Notes: generated by a model from the sequence alone, not told the origin. Positions 20,991 to 34,146 are shown, counted from the first letter of the stretch. The stretch is 64,000 nucleotides of DNA from Plecoglossus altivelis (GCA_036571765.1 BROE01000024.1:14847041-14911040), one strand, 5' to 3'. Numbers and translations: made by a program.

Positions 20991-22493
20991 TAACCCACTT
21001 CCCCCAAATTAAAAAGAAAATAGAGCCAAACATCCAAGCCAAGGTGCCACTTATTGGAACCAGAGGCAGGACATAACAGTCGCCATGGAGATGATCTGAC
21101 ACCCTCAATGTTTCTGTCATAAAAACCTTTATCAGTTACCGGCTCTCCCTTCTGCCCAGCGACGGATGATCTGCCATTACAGTGAGGGTTCCTTAATAAG
21201 ATATTTGTGTTTGGTTCTATCCCGGCTCAAGCGCTCGCGCTTTAGTTTCGTCCTCCAGCCGTCAGGAGCCTGGGCATGCTGGAGAAACCAGATGCTATCT
21301 GCTTTATATTGCTTCTCCAAGTACTCATATCCTCTCTCAGGTTATTGTCTTTGATCTGCTAGGCTTGCTACTCTCACATATTTCTCCCCCTCTCTAAAGC
21401 CACTCTCCCCCCTCTCTAAAGCCCCTCTCCCCCTCTCCCCCCTCTCTAAACCCATATCTGTAGATGACTGTGAGCAGAAGGGCTGGCTTGTTTGGGCTGT
21501 CTGGAGAGTACATTTCACATGCTCTCCGTTGAAAGAAGACTGCCATGTTGTGAGTCTAACAAGTTAAAAAGGCCTTCAATTAAAAACACAACATGTGTAC
21601 ATTTCCTGTTTTCAAGATTGCTGTTTTTTTTTTCTTTAGTTGATGCAAAAAGACGAAAGTCACTGAAGACTGAAGTCACAAAAGACTGTTGGAGTGCAGG
21701 GGTCTTCTAAAGTGTTGCCAGAAGGGGGAAGCATGTCTCTTTGCAAGTCGGAGAAAAAGAAAAGAAAAGTGATTAAACAATTTGCAGGGAATGTTGTTGT
21801 CTCCTCCTCCTTGCCAGGGTGCTTTCCCTCCTACACTTACAGGCAGGGACTAAGACCTGTTTGTTGTCATTGAATCGAGTCTGTAAATGACACACATATT
21901 TCACTGCACATTCATTTAACCTGCGCTATGCATACGAAGGGAGGGAGACACAAACATAAGACGTGGTGTCATTTAATTAAGAATTTTGCTGTGAGCAATA
22001 ATACTGTTTTTCACCTAACCTTTAACTACTTAATGGATTTGAGAAGCCCATTACCTTCCAAGATTTCTGTTTTTAATTATTTGGAATATTGTCACAGATT
22101 TGAAATGTCAATCATAGATTATAGTTTGTGTCTTGGTGTTTCCCATTCAGGGAGATACAGTTGTTTCAGTGCTGTTTACTAGACAAAGAATGGTGAAATG
22201 CACACTTCTTTTATCTTATTCATCTAATCATTTATTATTGACATATTGCTGTCTTCCCTCCATAATGGCTGAACCACAGCTCCTATAGGCTTGTTTAGAA
22301 ATGATCTAGAATCATTATTCTATTCTCTGTCCTGTAGTCTCTGTCCTATATAGCTGTCTGTCCTATAGACTGTCTGCCCTGTAGACTGTCTGTCCTGAAG
22401 GGTTAGTCTGTGTCTCTTCACCAGGACCTCCATGCCCCAATTGCACCCACCCTGCCCTCCTCCAATAGCCACCCACCCAATCACCCTGCCTTG
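20991..22493. other. Unique block, no gene seen
   Basis: Unique, AT-rich in 21900-22320. A CCCCTCTCTAAAG motif is repeated three times near 21385-21450, and short CTGTCC repeats occur at 22325-22400. No exon recognised. Confidence 0.5.
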
Positions 22494-22612
22494 CCAAGCC
22501 CTGTCCTGCTCTGCCCTGCCCTGCCATGCCCTGCTCTGCCCTGCCCTGCCCTGCCCTGCCCTGCCCTGCCCTGCCCTGCCATGCCCTGCCCTGCCCTGTC
22601 CTCCTCTCCCCC
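22494..22612. repeat. (CCCTG)n pentanucleotide array
   Basis: CCCTGCCCTGCCCTGCC with CATGCC and CTCTGCC interruptions. 22613-22670 continues C-rich. Confidence 0.93.
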
Positions 22613-23333
22613 TCCCCCATGAGCATCTCCCCAATACCCCCCGCCCCCTGCCCTCCACCCAGGGTGGGCATAGTAGGTCTTACCTCAACCCCCCTGGCAG
22701 AGTGGGGGAGCCACTGGTGGGTGTCACCCTGTCATAAACCTGTAGAGGAGAATCTAGACCCAGGAAGAGCTTTGAAAGCAAGAGAGTTAAATTACAGACC
22801 TGGATAACCAAGCAAATCATGCATATCATTTTTATAGCTTCCCAGAAGAATTCTGCACCTGTGGCTGGCTGCCGCAGTAATTGCACGTGAACAATCCCGG
22901 TTTGTGAGCTTCTGGTTGGCTGCTGGTATTTTTCTTGGCAGCGTCAGGTAAAGAACAAACGCAGGTAGATGGCGGAGGCAGAGGGAGTGTCAGCCACCCA
23001 CTGCTCTGCACAGTGACTCACCTGAGTCCCACCTGTGGGATGACTGTGGTGGTTCACCTGGCTTGTGTGGCGAAGCACAGACTCCTCAAAAGCATTTGTG
23101 TCAGCTTGGCTCTGCTGTTTAGGATGAGTAAATAAGGTAATCAGCAAACCACAAATCGGTCTTTTCAAGACCAACCCTGTTTCAACATCATCTTCTGCAA
23201 AAGATAATTAATGTGTTAATATTGTAAATATATCGCCTGCCAAACATTGACTACTGTAATTTTTGTGTGAATCTTTCTCAAGATTGTGTTTGGCTCAGGA
23301 AGAAGAGCAGTGTCTTGCTGAACAGCAACTCTA
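22613..23333. other. Unique block, no gene seen
   Basis: No recognised exon. Short open frames on both strands lack domains. Confidence 0.45.
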
Positions 23334-23432
23334 ACCCAGCCCACTATCTGTGCCCCTAGCAGACACCCAGCCCACTATCTGTGCCCCTAGCAGACACCCA
23401 GCCCACTATCTCTGCCCCCAGCAGACACCAGC
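23334..23432. repeat. 30-bp repeat, three copies
   Basis: CAGCCCACTATCTGTGCCCC then TAGCAGACAC, three near-perfect copies. GTTAGCATA is repeated near 23595-23620. Confidence 0.92.
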
Positions 23433-24157
23433 AGGACATCACAGGTTTGCTCTTTCATGTTTGCATTCACACACCTAAAGTTAGGTTATACAAAGCAACC
23501 AAATAATGATAATAATAATGCAAAAATACTTCTGTATAATAATATTGTTTTATAATTATTACATTACATTTCCTCACCCATGCCCACAGCACAGTTAGCA
23601 TAGTTAGCATAGTTAGCATTTCCTTTTCCATGCCCACAGCACAAAGTTAGTGTACAATTACATATAGTTTAATATATCCACTGAGCACCTTTAAACAAGC
23701 ATCTCAAGTCTGCAAGGTGATCTATCTTCCAGCTCCATTACTCCATTGTACATCTTGATAGGCAAAGATCGCTCCTAGCTATGTTTAAGCATTAAATAGT
23801 GTATTATTATTTCACATAAATCAAGTGGGGATGTGTGTGTGTGTGAGAGAGAGAGAGGGGGGTATCATAAATTTTGCATTTCTCACAGACAGTATTTTAA
23901 AAGCGGCGACACTGCGTGGTGGGGTGTCAGAGCTGTGTTGCTGTCCTCTAATAGCAAGTGAGGGATGGGCTGGGAAAAAGCCCGACAACAAGAAACACAC
24001 TTTAGATGGAGTTTGAGCTGCTTCATTTATCATGACTCTGTTTCCAAGCAGGAGCACTGGGTCTGCTGGAACTGCTGCTGGAGCTGAGCAGCACCAGGAC
24101 AACGGATTGGGACTGAAAGAAGAGAGACTCACATTATCCCATCTTTGATGGGAATTG

Positions 24158-24292
24158 GGTCCGACTGGGTCCAGCTGGGTCCAGCCCGGTCTGGCTGGTT
24201 CTGGCAGGGTCCAGCTGGGTCCAGCCCGGTTTGGCAGGGTCCAGCAGGGTCTGGCTGGGTCCGGCCCGGTTTGGCTTGGTCTGGCTGGGTGC
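24158..24292. repeat. GGGTCCAGCTGGGTCTGGC minisatellite
   Basis: Irregular 5/10/15-bp units of GGGTCCAGCT, GGGTCTGGCT and CCGGTTTGGC. Confidence 0.88.
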
Positions 24293-24874
24293 ATAGATGA
24301 GAGGAAGCTATGAAAATAAAAGTTGTCTGGAGAAAGCCTTCCTCAGAACTTTGTGTAAATCTTCATAAAAATAAAACAATTAAGCAAAACTGACTCAATA
24401 TGCTTTCGGCTCATGCTTGCATCGCCACAATTAAACCTTACTTTCACCAAGTTTTCTTATACGTTTTTTTTTCATAATAATGATTTGAGCCACAGGCCCG
24501 AGCACAGTTCCATTCTACAAAGCCTGTAAAAGATGTTGTAAAAAGTCACTTCAAATTGCGAATTGAATTGTTGCCAGTACAGTAAGTTGAGGAGAGCAAA
24601 GAAATGGCTTTGAACTAGTTTTAGCTCGCAGAAAATATTGCTCCTGGGAAGGTATATTCTGTCTGAAGTGTTTCTTGGCAAAACTAAACACAGCAGTAAA
24701 GATATGGCACCTCTACAAATATTCAGCTCCCATGACATCATTCCAAATGTTGTAAAAATTAAAAATAAAACAAAAAATGTACAACTTACATTACATTACT
24801 TATATTTATTTTCATTAACAACATACTGTTCTGGTAAAACAACTTAGTTTGCAAAGTTGGACCAGAACCCTGAG
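24293..24874. other. Unique AT-rich block, no gene seen
   Basis: No exon recognised. Contains ACTTACATTACATTACTTAT near 24783, which may be a repeat tail. Confidence 0.45.
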
Positions 24875-25136
24875 CTGGGTGTGTGTGTGTTCCAGAACTT
24901 TGAGCAGGGTGTGTGTGTGTTCCAGAACTTTGAGCAGGGTGTGTATGTTCCAGAACTCTGAACAGGGTGTGTGTGTGTTCTAGAACTTTGAGCAGGGTGT
25001 GCGTGTGTTCCAGAACTTTGAGCAGGGTGTGTGTGTGTGTTCTAGAACCCTGAGCGGGGTGTGTGTGTTCCAGAACCCTGACCAAGGTATGTGTGTGTTC
25101 TAGAACCCTGAGCGAGGTGAGTGTGTGTTGCAGAAC
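24875..25136. repeat. About 30-bp minisatellite with TTCnnGAA dyads
   Basis: Nine units of GTGTGTGTTCCAGAACTTTG plus AGCAGGGT. GTTCCAGAAC or GTTCTAGAAC occurs in eight units and GTTGCAGAAC in the last. Confidence 0.93.
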
Positions 25137-25380
25137 ATATTGGGCTAATTCTGAGCTCCTCTTCTGCGTTATCTTAGGAACAAAGGGCCTGTCCTCTGTG
25201 TCCTGGCTGTTCCCCGGCTGGGACACGCACCAGGAGAAGACCTCTGTGGTCGTCTAGGTTACACTGAACAGAAACCAGAACCAATCCTGTCAAACCTGCT
25301 TCAGAAATGTCACCATGCTGACCTGAGGGAAGCCATTCAAACAAGAGGAGGCCTCAACAACATCACCCATGTCCCTGGTA

Positions 25381-25998
25381 ACACAGCCGTGGATGAACAG
25401 AGTTTAGATCCAGTAGAGGCAGGAACACAGCCGTGGATGAACAGAGTTCAGACCCAGTAGAGGCAGGAACACAGCTGTGGATGAACAGAGTTTAGACCCA
25501 GTAGAGGCAGGAACACAGCTGTGGATGAACAGAGTTTAAACCCAGTAGCGGCAGGAACACAGCCGTGGATGAACAGAGTTCAGACCCAGTAGAGGCAGGA
25601 ACACAGCTGTGGATGAACAGAGTTAAGACCCAGTAGAGGCAGGAACACAGCTGTGGATGAACAGAGTTCAGACCCAGTAGAGGCAGGAACACAGCTGTGG
25701 ATGAACAGAGTTAAGACCCAGTAGAGGCAGGAACACAGCTGTGGATGAACAGAGTTTAGACCAGTAGCGGCAGGAACACAGCCGTGGATGAACAGAGTTT
25801 AGACCCAGTAGAGGCAGGAACACAGCTGTGGATGAACAGAGTTTAGATCCAGTAGAGGCAGGAACACAGCTGTGGATGAACAGAGTTTAGATCCAGTAGA
25901 GGCAGGAACACAGCTGTGGATGAACAGGGTTTAGATCCAGTAGAGGCAGGAACACAGCTGTGGATGAACAGGGTTTAGATCCAGTAGAGGCAGGAGGC
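25381..25998. repeat. 44-bp minisatellite
   Basis: About 14 units with ACACAGCTGTGGATGAACAG, then AGTTTAGACCCAGTAGAGGC. Period verified as 25381 to 25425. Confidence 0.95.
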
Positions 25999-26129
25999 AT
26001 CACTTGAGGCCTTAGAGAGTTCAAGACCAACTCTGCAGCTTGATGCATGAATGTATGCAAACATGAGTAATAACACTAAATTGGCTCAACATTTTAATTT
26101 GTGTCTTAAGCCTTTTACAGTACAAACAC

Positions 26130-26220
26130 ACGTATATATACACACACACCCTTGGCAGTACACACACACACCCTTGGCAGTACACACACACACACACCCA
26201 TGGCAGTACACACACACAGA
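26130..26220. repeat. CA/CCCTTGGCAGTA repeat
   Basis: Three to four units of ACACACACCCTTGGCAGTAC. Confidence 0.88.
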
Positions 26221-26949
26221 TCCTCAGTGAAAGCAGATTTCAGTACCGCAGCATTAAGGGGTTTCTCTCTGTTATCTTATGCTTCCTGTTTGCCCCTTGG
26301 TGAAACATTCCCTCAGCATGCATCATCTCATTTCACTTTGATTCTCCTTTCCAGGGCTGCAGTCTACATACTTCCCATTTCCAGCCCTTCTCCCCAATTT
26401 TCAACTAAAATGAGAGACGCTCATTTGAAATGGCTGTTTAGGTACAGAAAGGAATTGGTAAGTGCCTGATTTAAATTGTTGTTTAAGATAGGCAGGTTGG
26501 TGTGGAGCGTGCAGGAGAGGAGAGGAGAGGTGGGTGTTTCATGGTGGTGAGGAAGCAGAACCACAGTTTCCAGATCATGTTTCAGGAGAAACGACTGTGG
26601 ACCTCGTTCAAATCTAATGTTTCACAGCTTCACGAAACAGAAAACGGGACCTGCTGTTTTTTTTCTCAACAAAAACATCTGTATCTTGTTTAATAATGCA
26701 TCAACAATTAATATGTTTGAAGAATATTTGTCTGTCAGATGTAGTCATTTGTAAAGGAGACATTACTTACCCTTAACTGTTTAATGTTGGTCCTGTACAA
26801 ATCATGTATGTTCACGTATTTGACAAAAAGACAACAACATAGGTTTGCATTTAAATGAAGTACACGGTTGAATTAAATCAAGTGTTTTCTGACAATTATG
26901 TGACAGCATTTTAAAAGTGATTTTTTTTGTATAGCTTCAGATTATCATC
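26221..26949. other. Unique block, no gene seen
   Basis: Unique AT-rich sequence. No exon recognised. Confidence 0.45.
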
Positions 26950-27165
26950 TTAAAACCTATTATAAACTGTATATTATAAATATTTTAATTTCCTATATAA
27001 GATATTATATGTGTAGTTTATAAACTATTATACAGTGCATATTATACATATATATATACACATTGTGTACATAATTTAAAAACTTGTATATACTGCCTGT
27101 TAGACATGTATATATTGTATTATATACGTAATTTAAAAACTATTATAAACTGTATTTCTATACAC
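26950..27165. repeat. Degenerate AT-rich repeat, about 60-bp period
   Basis: ACTATTATAAACTGTATATT-like segments recur about four times (near 26955, 27020, 27080, 27135) within a TATA-rich region. Confidence 0.65.
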
Positions 27166-27849
27166 ACAAATCCTTGGAAACTCCAAACGTTAACACCAAG
27201 CTTGTTGCGGGTCTTTATGTCTCTTTGTGAAACCCCCACATTTTAAGAATATTTACAAAATTTGTTGTTGATTAACCTTTTGACTGTGGAGAATGTGTCC
27301 AGCATGCTGCTCGCTTGCTGGAGAGAAGAGAGTCATTGTAGTTCTGTGCTGGCCAGGGTGATTCCACACAGCCGGGATCATCTACCAGAGGAGCTCCCCA
27401 AATCAGTTTCCAGCACATTTCCGAGGAAAAGGAACCAGGAAATGCTGTCTGCAACTCTTGTGTTACTCTACAGTGTTATTTCCATGTCAATTGGATTAGT
27501 TCCCAGACCAAGGAAGTAGGTGTAATGTAAGTAACCATACAAATTTAAATATAGAACATCAAAAACATTGTTATGCATTCATTTATTTTGGAACATCCTG
27601 AGCCTCTTCAAATGAGATGAAACCGTACGTTGCTCTGCTCTGAGGCCTTTCTGTTTGATATGTGCAGAATAACTGCAACGTTTCAACATCTGTGTGGCCG
27701 CCAACTCTAATTCACTTCAACACTCTCACAAATGAAACATCATCTCGTGTGTCTTGGTCCAACAGGACTCACTCACACAACAACCACACAGGACTTCAAA
27801 GCTCCAGCCAGGACCCTGTCGCTGGTTCACCCCACTCTGTTCTCAGGGT
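27166..27849. other. Unique block, no gene seen
   Basis: The open frame at 27262-27519 (MLLINLLTVENV start) shows no domain I know. No exon recognised. Confidence 0.45.
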
Positions 27850-27916
27850 GGGGGCAGACAGACAGGCTGCAGCAGGCAGACAGACAGGCTGCAGCAGGCA
27901 GGCAGGCAGGCTGCAG

Positions 27917-27980
<64 letters not shown>

Positions 27981-28145
27981 CGAGACTGGGGAGTCAGAGA
28001 GAGGCAAGTGGAGGCAGGAAGAGGCAGGGAGAGGCATGTAGAGGCAGGGAGAGGCAGGGAGAGGTGGGGAGAGGTGGGGAGAGGAGGGGAGAGGTGGAGG
28101 AAAGGAGGGAGAGGCAGGGAGAGAAGGGGGAGACAGGGGGCGGCA
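27850..28145. repeat. (CAGG)n array grading into GA-rich tract
   Basis: CAGGCTGCAGCAGGCAGACA units, then a (GGCA)n run to about 27980, then GGGAGAGGCA and GGGGAGAGG purine repeats. Confidence 0.93.
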
Positions 28146-28465
28146 GGGCAAGTATTCAGAGCCTCTCTCTCAGTCTGAACAGGGGATGGACATGAGTCTG
28201 ACGAAACTTGTCTGGGCTTTGGGGTCTGGGGATTTGTCCCTTATAAAACAGCTTCCAAACAGGAAGGCAACAGTGGGAATAGACCCCCGAATGTAATTAA
28301 TTTTGGGACTATTATTGCAGGAGGAAGAATTCTAATCAGTTGCAGATTCCTTCCTGTTTGGGTAGTGTGACCGTGACCAATTAGGAGGGAACTCAACGTT
28401 ACAGTTCCACTTCCTGTTCTGCCCCAGAGTGGTCACCCTCGGCAACGGGCTGGCAAAGGGCATGT

Positions 28466-28800
28466 TGAGAGTCAGAGAGAGAAAGCGAGGGGGGGAGAGA
28501 GGGAGAGAGCGAGGGGGGAGAGAGAGAGCAAGGGGGAGAGGGAGAGAGGGGGGAGAGAGAGCGAGGGGGGAAGTGAGAGAGAGAGGGGGAGAGAGAGAGA
28601 GCGAGCGAGAGGGGGGAGAGAGAGCGAGCGAGGGGGGAGAGAGAGCGAGCGAGGGGGGAGAGAGAGAGCGAGGGGGGAGAGAGAGAGAGCGAGCGAGGGG
28701 GGGAGAGAGAGCAAGGGGGAGAGAGAGAGAGGGGGGAGAGAGAGAGAGAGCGAGGGGGGGGAGAGAGACGGCAAGGGATAGAAAGACAGAGACAGGGTGA
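28466..28800. repeat. GA-rich array with GCGAGGGGGGAGAGAGA units
   Basis: AG runs alternate with G6 and GCGAGC. Long SLSPPSLSL open frames on the minus strand are artefacts. Confidence 0.93.
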
Positions 28801-30369
28801 GATAGAGAGGGGCACATTTAAGTAGACAGACGACCATGTCTTGGTCTCTAATAAATCTCTAAATGAAATTCAGACCGCCTGTCACATGGAAGTCCTCTCT
28901 TGTTAAAACTAGCTGCAACTACAGATGAACTGAACAAAAGCTAAATGTTTGAAATATGGAAATACATAACTCAATGAGTTTACGATCCTATCTAAATACA
29001 ATTTGGCAGACCCTGTTTTCTCTCTATTGAATTACCCAGAGAATGGGAGCAGAATGACGAATATGGGAGAATATGGAGATTAGCATAAAGTGTCGTTTTT
29101 CACTGCAAAGAAGTAACTCAATATGTCATGGAACTTCCGTACGTATTCTCCACACCTGTTAGCCACACACCGCTGCATACCTGTGCCAGCAGCAGCAGAT
29201 TACAACAGCATGCCCGTCTTGTCAGTCAGGCAGTTTTTTATAAGACGTTTTTCTTTTTTTATCACAAAGCCGATAGGCAGCAACTCTCCCTTTGTTGTTT
29301 TTAAACCACAAACCCCTTTTACTGTCCAATCAAAACTGTGTTGGACCTTTGTCCTGTCCTCTGGTCCAATCACAGACCTGTGTCCCTGTGCTGTGGTCCA
29401 ATCACAGACCTGTGTTCTGTGCTCTGGTCCAATTCAAGGGATATTTTCCTAATCTGAAGCTCCAGTTGTATTTTGGTTTAAACAAGTTCCTCCGTTCATC
29501 TAAATCACTGTTAATAGTTTGTTTAGTTTACAGCTAGAATTGTTCACTGTATTTCTAGTAAAGTTTAGTTTATTGAATAGTACATTTTATTTCTAGTATA
29601 GTTTAGTTTATTGCATAGTTAATTTTATTTCTAGTGTAGTTGGGTTTGTTGCTAGTATCGTTAAGTTTATTGCTGCTATTGTTCAGTGTATTGCTAGTTA
29701 AGTTTAGATGATGTGGAGGTGAAGGACATGTGTTGGGTTTAGGACGGGCAGGAAGATATGTGTCTTTCTAGAGTGTCTGACTACACGTCTTACAGCCAGC
29801 TGCGTCATATCGCTGCTCCCAGACAAGGCTTTGCCTATAAACATGTTACATATATGCTGTTTGTTACATGTTAATATTTACGAATGTATATCGATTATAA
29901 TTGAACCATTTATTAATAGCAGAATGCCCACGCAACTCATATTTTCCTTCAAACCAGATGTATTAAAGGATTTATATATATATATATGAGTGTAGATATA
30001 TATTTTATTATAGCATAAATCATTGCAGCGACAGCGGCAGTAGCTTGATATTAACAACACAGTGAGTGTGAGAGTGTGAGAGCCTGGCAGGAGAATATAT
30101 AAATGTGAATCCCCACGGACCTGTGTCGCTCTCACAACATGAGAAATGAGAGCCGTATTATTCAGTGTGAACATGAGGACCCAACTCGCTAAACGAATAC
30201 AACTACCATGGAATCACATGCCCTGGTCTCCGACTAGGATCATTTCAAAAACAAACGGTATTCCGGGAAGAATTGATTCTGTTAGATAGTACATTGATCA
30301 CCTACATAGCCCGAAGAGAGAAGATGGCTTTACAAGCAATAAGATGAGAGACAATTATATTATTTTAGT
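28801..30369. other. Unique block with two small degenerate repeats
   Basis: 29338-29435 holds about 2.5 units with CTGGTCCAATCACAGACCTG, each containing a CCAAT box. 29555-29710 holds degenerate units TTTATTTCTAGTATAGTTTA. No exon recognised. Confidence 0.5.
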
Positions 30370-30740
30370 GAAATAAGACGGAGCTGGAGCAGCGAGCCAG
30401 TCGGGCCTGTGAGCTGCGCTGCACTGGTTCTCCTCCATCCTCAAGTGGCAAGGTAATCTACTAAAGTTTCCAGCTCGGTTTCCTCAACGCAATCAGGATG
30501 TGAGAGCTCAGCAGTGATTGCGTTCATTTGTAAAAGCATCCTAGCCAAGATTGAACCCGGAGGCTGGTACACTATAAAGATGCTGATCAGATGGAGCTAA
30601 ACAGACTAGACTGCGGGGCACGAGGTGTCAGCGCTGCCAGAAGACCTACGACCTGCGCTCTCGAGCCTCGGCCAAGCTGCAGCGGGAATACCAAACAGCA
30701 CGAGCACAGCGGCTGTACCCCCAGCAGCTTTCAACACATT
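30370..30740. other. GC/CpG-richer islands, possible exon or promoter
   Basis: 30370-30450 and 30590-30735 have clearly more CpG than the AT-rich flanks. The first ends at a donor-like AAG|gtaatc. The second has an alternative frame (GTRCQRCQKTYDLRSR start) open to a TAA near 30752. I do not recognise the peptide. Confidence 0.3.
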
Positions 30741-31857
30741 TGCACTAACAGATTGTTGAGATTTTTTTGTGTGGACTTCATTAGATTAAGTTTTTTTTCT
30801 CTGTTGGGGTTTAATAAGTTAGCACTACATGGATTATACTGTCATCTTTATGAAGTAATAAAGAGTTACTGATGATCACACACTTGTACTTAAATACTTC
30901 AATACTTTGTAACTCACAGTTTGTATTTTGACGGTTAATTATATATATATTTTTTATAAAGGTGTTGTTTTATTCAGGCCCTAGCCCCACAACAACTGAT
31001 ATTATATTTAGACTATGTAAACTATAATACTATGAATGCTGACACTATTTCTATGACTCTTTATTGCTATTTCTATAATTACGATGAATAGTATTTATTT
31101 TATAATTACCATATACGCAGTTTGCATGAATACTATTTATTCTTATAATTACTGATTACTGTAATTACTAATTACTTTAATTTACTTGGTAAGAGTCTGA
31201 CCCTTGTATGAATATAAACGTACAAAATGTAGTTCCGTTCTGTCCCTTTTCTCTTCAGTCAGTCGTCGGATATTAGCCTGTAAATGCAGCGTCACAACCT
31301 AACGTTGTCACGGCAGCACTGGGCACGAGCTGGCAGAGCAGCGCGCGGAGGAGCTCTTGTTTTCTCTGTGCGCGTGTCGCTGGGTGTCAGAGATCAGGAG
31401 TGGAGAGGCTGGCGGGGGAACAGAGGACGGTTGAGAAGCCGGGTTGACTGACAGCTTCAGCTCTCAGACTCTGCCCTTAGGGTGATTGACAACGTGGTTC
31501 ATCTCACATCTTCTGACTAAACTAATCCAGTAAATTCCTAGCAGACGCAGATCAGCTCTACTGAGACCGCCGACTCCAGGTGGAGTTTTATCTCCCCCAA
31601 AATAAATATGTTTTTCCATCTGCGACTCTACAAAACAAACACAGTATAATTAAATGTAAGTACATAATTAAGAAGGTAAAAAAGTGCTAGTTTTCGATAA
31701 ATTAAAACGGGCTAATTACATGTGGGAATTATTCTCCTGTTGTGGTAATGATTAATATTGTCATAGGTGTCTCAATATGGTGCCTATTTGAAATTGGATC
31801 ACCTCATTGGAACGATTGATCTCTTGCCAAGTTCAATAATTAATTGACTTTGCAATC
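30741..31857. other. AT-rich block with one CpG-richer segment (31240-31460)
   Basis: 31320-31385 contains AGCAGCGCGCGGAGGAGCTC and GTGCGCGTGTCGC. The remainder is AT-rich. No gene recognised; the CpG-richer part may be promoter-like. Confidence 0.35.
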
Positions 31858-32900
31858 ACTGTCTAACACAGACCTGTCTAACACAGACCTGTCTAACACA
31901 GACCTGTCTGATAGACCTGTCTAACACAGACCTGTCTAACACAGACCTGTCTAACACAGGCCTGTCTAACACAGACCTGTCTAGCATAGACCTATTTAAC
32001 ACAGACCTGTCTAACATAGACCTGTCTAACACAGACCTGTCTGACACAGGCCTGTCTAACACAGGCCTGTCTAACACAGACCTGTCTAACATAGACCTGT
32101 CTAACATAGACCTATTTAACACAGACCTGTCTAACACAGACCTGTCTGACACAGACCTGTCTAAGAAAGACCTGTCTAACACAGACCTGTCTAACACAGA
32201 CCTGTCTAACACAGGCCTGTCTGATAGACCTGTCTAACACAGACCTGTCTAACACAGACCTGTCTAACACAGACCTGTCTGATAGACCTGTCTGACACAG
32301 ACCTGTCTAACACAGACCTGTCTAACACAGACCTGTCTAAGAAAGACCTGTCTAACAAAGACCTGTCTAACACAGACCTGTCTGATAGACCTGTCTAACA
32401 CAGACCTGTCTAACACAGACCTGTCTAACATAGACCTGTCTAGCATAGACCTATTTAACACAGACCTGTCTAACATAGACCTGTCTAACACAGACCTGTC
32501 TGACACAGGCCTGTCTAACACAGGCCTGTCTAACACAGACCTGTCTAACATAGACCTGTCTAACATAGACCTATTTAACACAGACCTGTCTAACACAGAC
32601 CTGTCTGACACAGACCTGTCTAACACAGACCTGTCTAACATAGACCTGTCTAACACAGACCTGTCTAACACAGACCTGTCTAACACAGACCTGTCTGATA
32701 GACCTGTCTAACACAGACCTGTCTGATAGACCTGTCTAACACAGACCTGTCTAACACAGACCTGTCTGACACAGACCTGTCTAACACAGACCTGTCTAAC
32801 ATAGACCTGTCTGATAGACCTGTCTAACACAGACCTGTCTAACACAGACCTGTCTGATAGACCTGTCTAACACAGACCTGTCTGACACAGACCTGTCCCA
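31858..32900. repeat. 15-bp minisatellite with 459-bp higher-order repeat
   Basis: About 70 units of CTAACACAGACCTGT with ATAGAC, ACAGGC, TATTT and short 13-bp CTGATAGACCTGT variants. The same variant order recurs 459 bp apart (CTAGCATAGACCTATTT at 31981 and 32440). Open minus frame LDRSV is an artefact. Confidence 0.96.
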
Positions 32901-33957
32901 TACATAGACATTGCTGTAGTTGAGATGTTATTGCTACATTACATTATGACCAGTCACAGCTGATAACCTTAGTCAACAGCTAACCACCAGGTCCTTCTTC
33001 AGAGTGTGTGTGAGCTGGTCAAACAGTGTATCTGCTGGTCTGGCCTCTGTCTCTGCCGTGAAAGAATGAAGGACGATGTGAGGACGAGCTGCGGTCCAGT
33101 GTGACGAGGGCCTCACCTCAGCGTGATGAAAACACACAGCCAGCTGGAACAGAGGCAGCATCGAGAGGAGATGAGGCGTTCAGGAGAGGAGCGAGGGAAG
33201 GAGACACGCCTTCAACATTTCCAGGGTGAGACAGACACTGTCCATTCAACCTAAAGTTATTGTTTGTTGTTGTTTACGCTGTAAACCTTTAAGACCATCT
33301 ACCACATCTTCACTGGTCCTGTTTTACGCACTATTCAAATCCTGGTAAGAAACTCTTCTGACACAGACAATACATCTGTCACTGTAGTTTTTTTTGTGTT
33401 AAGTATAAAAAAAGAAATGGGAAAAAAGAAGCGTACTAATGAGAGAACGTTTCTTGAGGGCTTGCTGCTCCGCTGACTATCATATTAATGTATTCCTGTG
33501 TGAATTAAATGGATCATCAGACAGTTAAGTTTCCCTGCGTTGTTCCTCTGTAGACATGGTGGACACTGGCGTCTGCCTGCCCTCCAGGATAATGAAGGGC
33601 ATTCTTCATTACACACCTCGTGTGATTACAGCGGTCACTAGTGATTAGACACAATGGCCTTTCCAAATGAACAAAATACATTTGGTTCATGTGTTTATTA
33701 TGGAAACGAAGTTGGAACGCAACAAAGTAGATGGTATTTTGCCCAAAAATACAATACAATGTGTATGACGTAATCAGTGTTGTGTTCGGTAATGATATGA
33801 TGTCCCTATCAGTATCAATAAAATACATCTATTACAAAGATAACCTGATAATTTGTATGTACCACACTAGACTTTTCATTTATATTTTCAGGAAAAACTG
33901 TTTTTGTGAGTCTAAAGTTTCTGAGCCATGAAGTTCATTCAAACATTAACCAGAGTG
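32901..33957. other. Unique block, no gene seen
   Basis: Unique sequence; the open frame 33517-33828 on the minus strand has no recognisable domain. Confidence 0.45.
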
Positions 33958-34003
33958 TAGTCTCTCTCTCCTTGTTCTCTCTCTCTTTCTCTCTTTCTTT
34001 CTC

Positions 34004-34061
<58 letters not shown>

Positions 34062-34083
34062 CTTGCTCTTTCTTTCTCTCCCT

Positions 34084-34146
<63 letters not shown>

